Assembly (NCBI GenBank): GCA_030146505.1
Contig: JASLCO010000116.1
Location: 1-13,336, forward strand
Direction: 5' to 3'
Source of the DNA: Moraxellaceae bacterium
GTDB lineage: Bacteria; Pseudomonadota; Gammaproteobacteria; Pseudomonadales; Moraxellaceae
DNA: 13,336 nt
Below, in pieces: positions 13,281-13,336 of the stretch. The position numbers and the translations under genes are program-made. Numbering within the stretch: the first letter of the stretch is position 1; each line of letters starts with the position of its first letter. The notes beneath the pieces were generated by a model. The model had not been told where the DNA came from, did not search any database, and was given only the letters and a program-made list of their open reading frames with translations.

Positions 13281-13336
13281 GTTTCACGTTTCACGTTTCA
13301 CGTTTCACGTTTCACGTTTCACGTTTCACGTTTCAC
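13281..13336. repeat. Perfect heptamer tandem repeat (GTTTCAC)8, open at the window end
   Basis: Eight exact copies of GTTTCAC fill the last 56 bases with no interruption; the true length is unknown because the window ends inside it. Exact short tandem arrays are prone to copy-number change by slippage. Confidence 0.95.

Noticed and set aside
13281..13336. CRISPR array
   Set aside because: The unit is 7 bp with no spacers, so it is a simple tandem repeat.

Overview
The window (GC-rich, roughly 60% by eye) looks like chromosome of a proteobacterium. A betaproteobacterium is my first guess from the form of the YbeD/DUF493 protein, with a gammaproteobacterium not excluded. Two further signs are the dacA - ybeD - lipB gene set in E. 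coli order and the abundant GTAGGAGC...GCCGCGAA and ATTCCCG...CGGGAAT type intergenic palindromes common in beta/gammaproteobacteria. All ten genes I support lie on the minus strand, so transcription runs from high to low coordinates. I saw no tRNA, rRNA, transposase, integrase or CRISPR array.

Right part (13336 to about 10500): a repeat-rich region with a perfect (GTTTCAC)8 heptamer array running off the window end, a perfect 25-bp inverted repeat and two decayed heptamer arrays in opposite orientation. It precedes a membrane-anchored protein that fuses a PP2C-type phosphatase to a Ser/Thr kinase. After a terminator come two tandem TRL-like small lipoproteins, probably one operon, ended by a strong hairpin terminator.

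Middle right (10289 to 8606): dacA (D,D-carboxypeptidase) and ybeD (DUF493), separated by a long repeat hairpin. In E. coli lipB follows directly. Here lipB (689/698 to 69) is about 7.9 kb away.

Middle (8384 to 762): the DNA separating ybeD from lipB carries, in transcription order, a six-TM hybrid sensor histidine kinase, a LuxR/NarL response regulator, a 721-residue IPT/TIG-domain lipoprotein and two tandem paralogous secreted proteins. The paralogs share a nearly identical N-terminal fifth and the same upstream region, including a perfect TGTTCA-N-TGAACA palindrome overlapping the ribosome binding site. This is an envelope-facing accessory module: a sensor and regulator next to genes for surface or periplasmic proteins. 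The regulatory link is an inference from position only. Left end: lipB, then the edge of another repeat.
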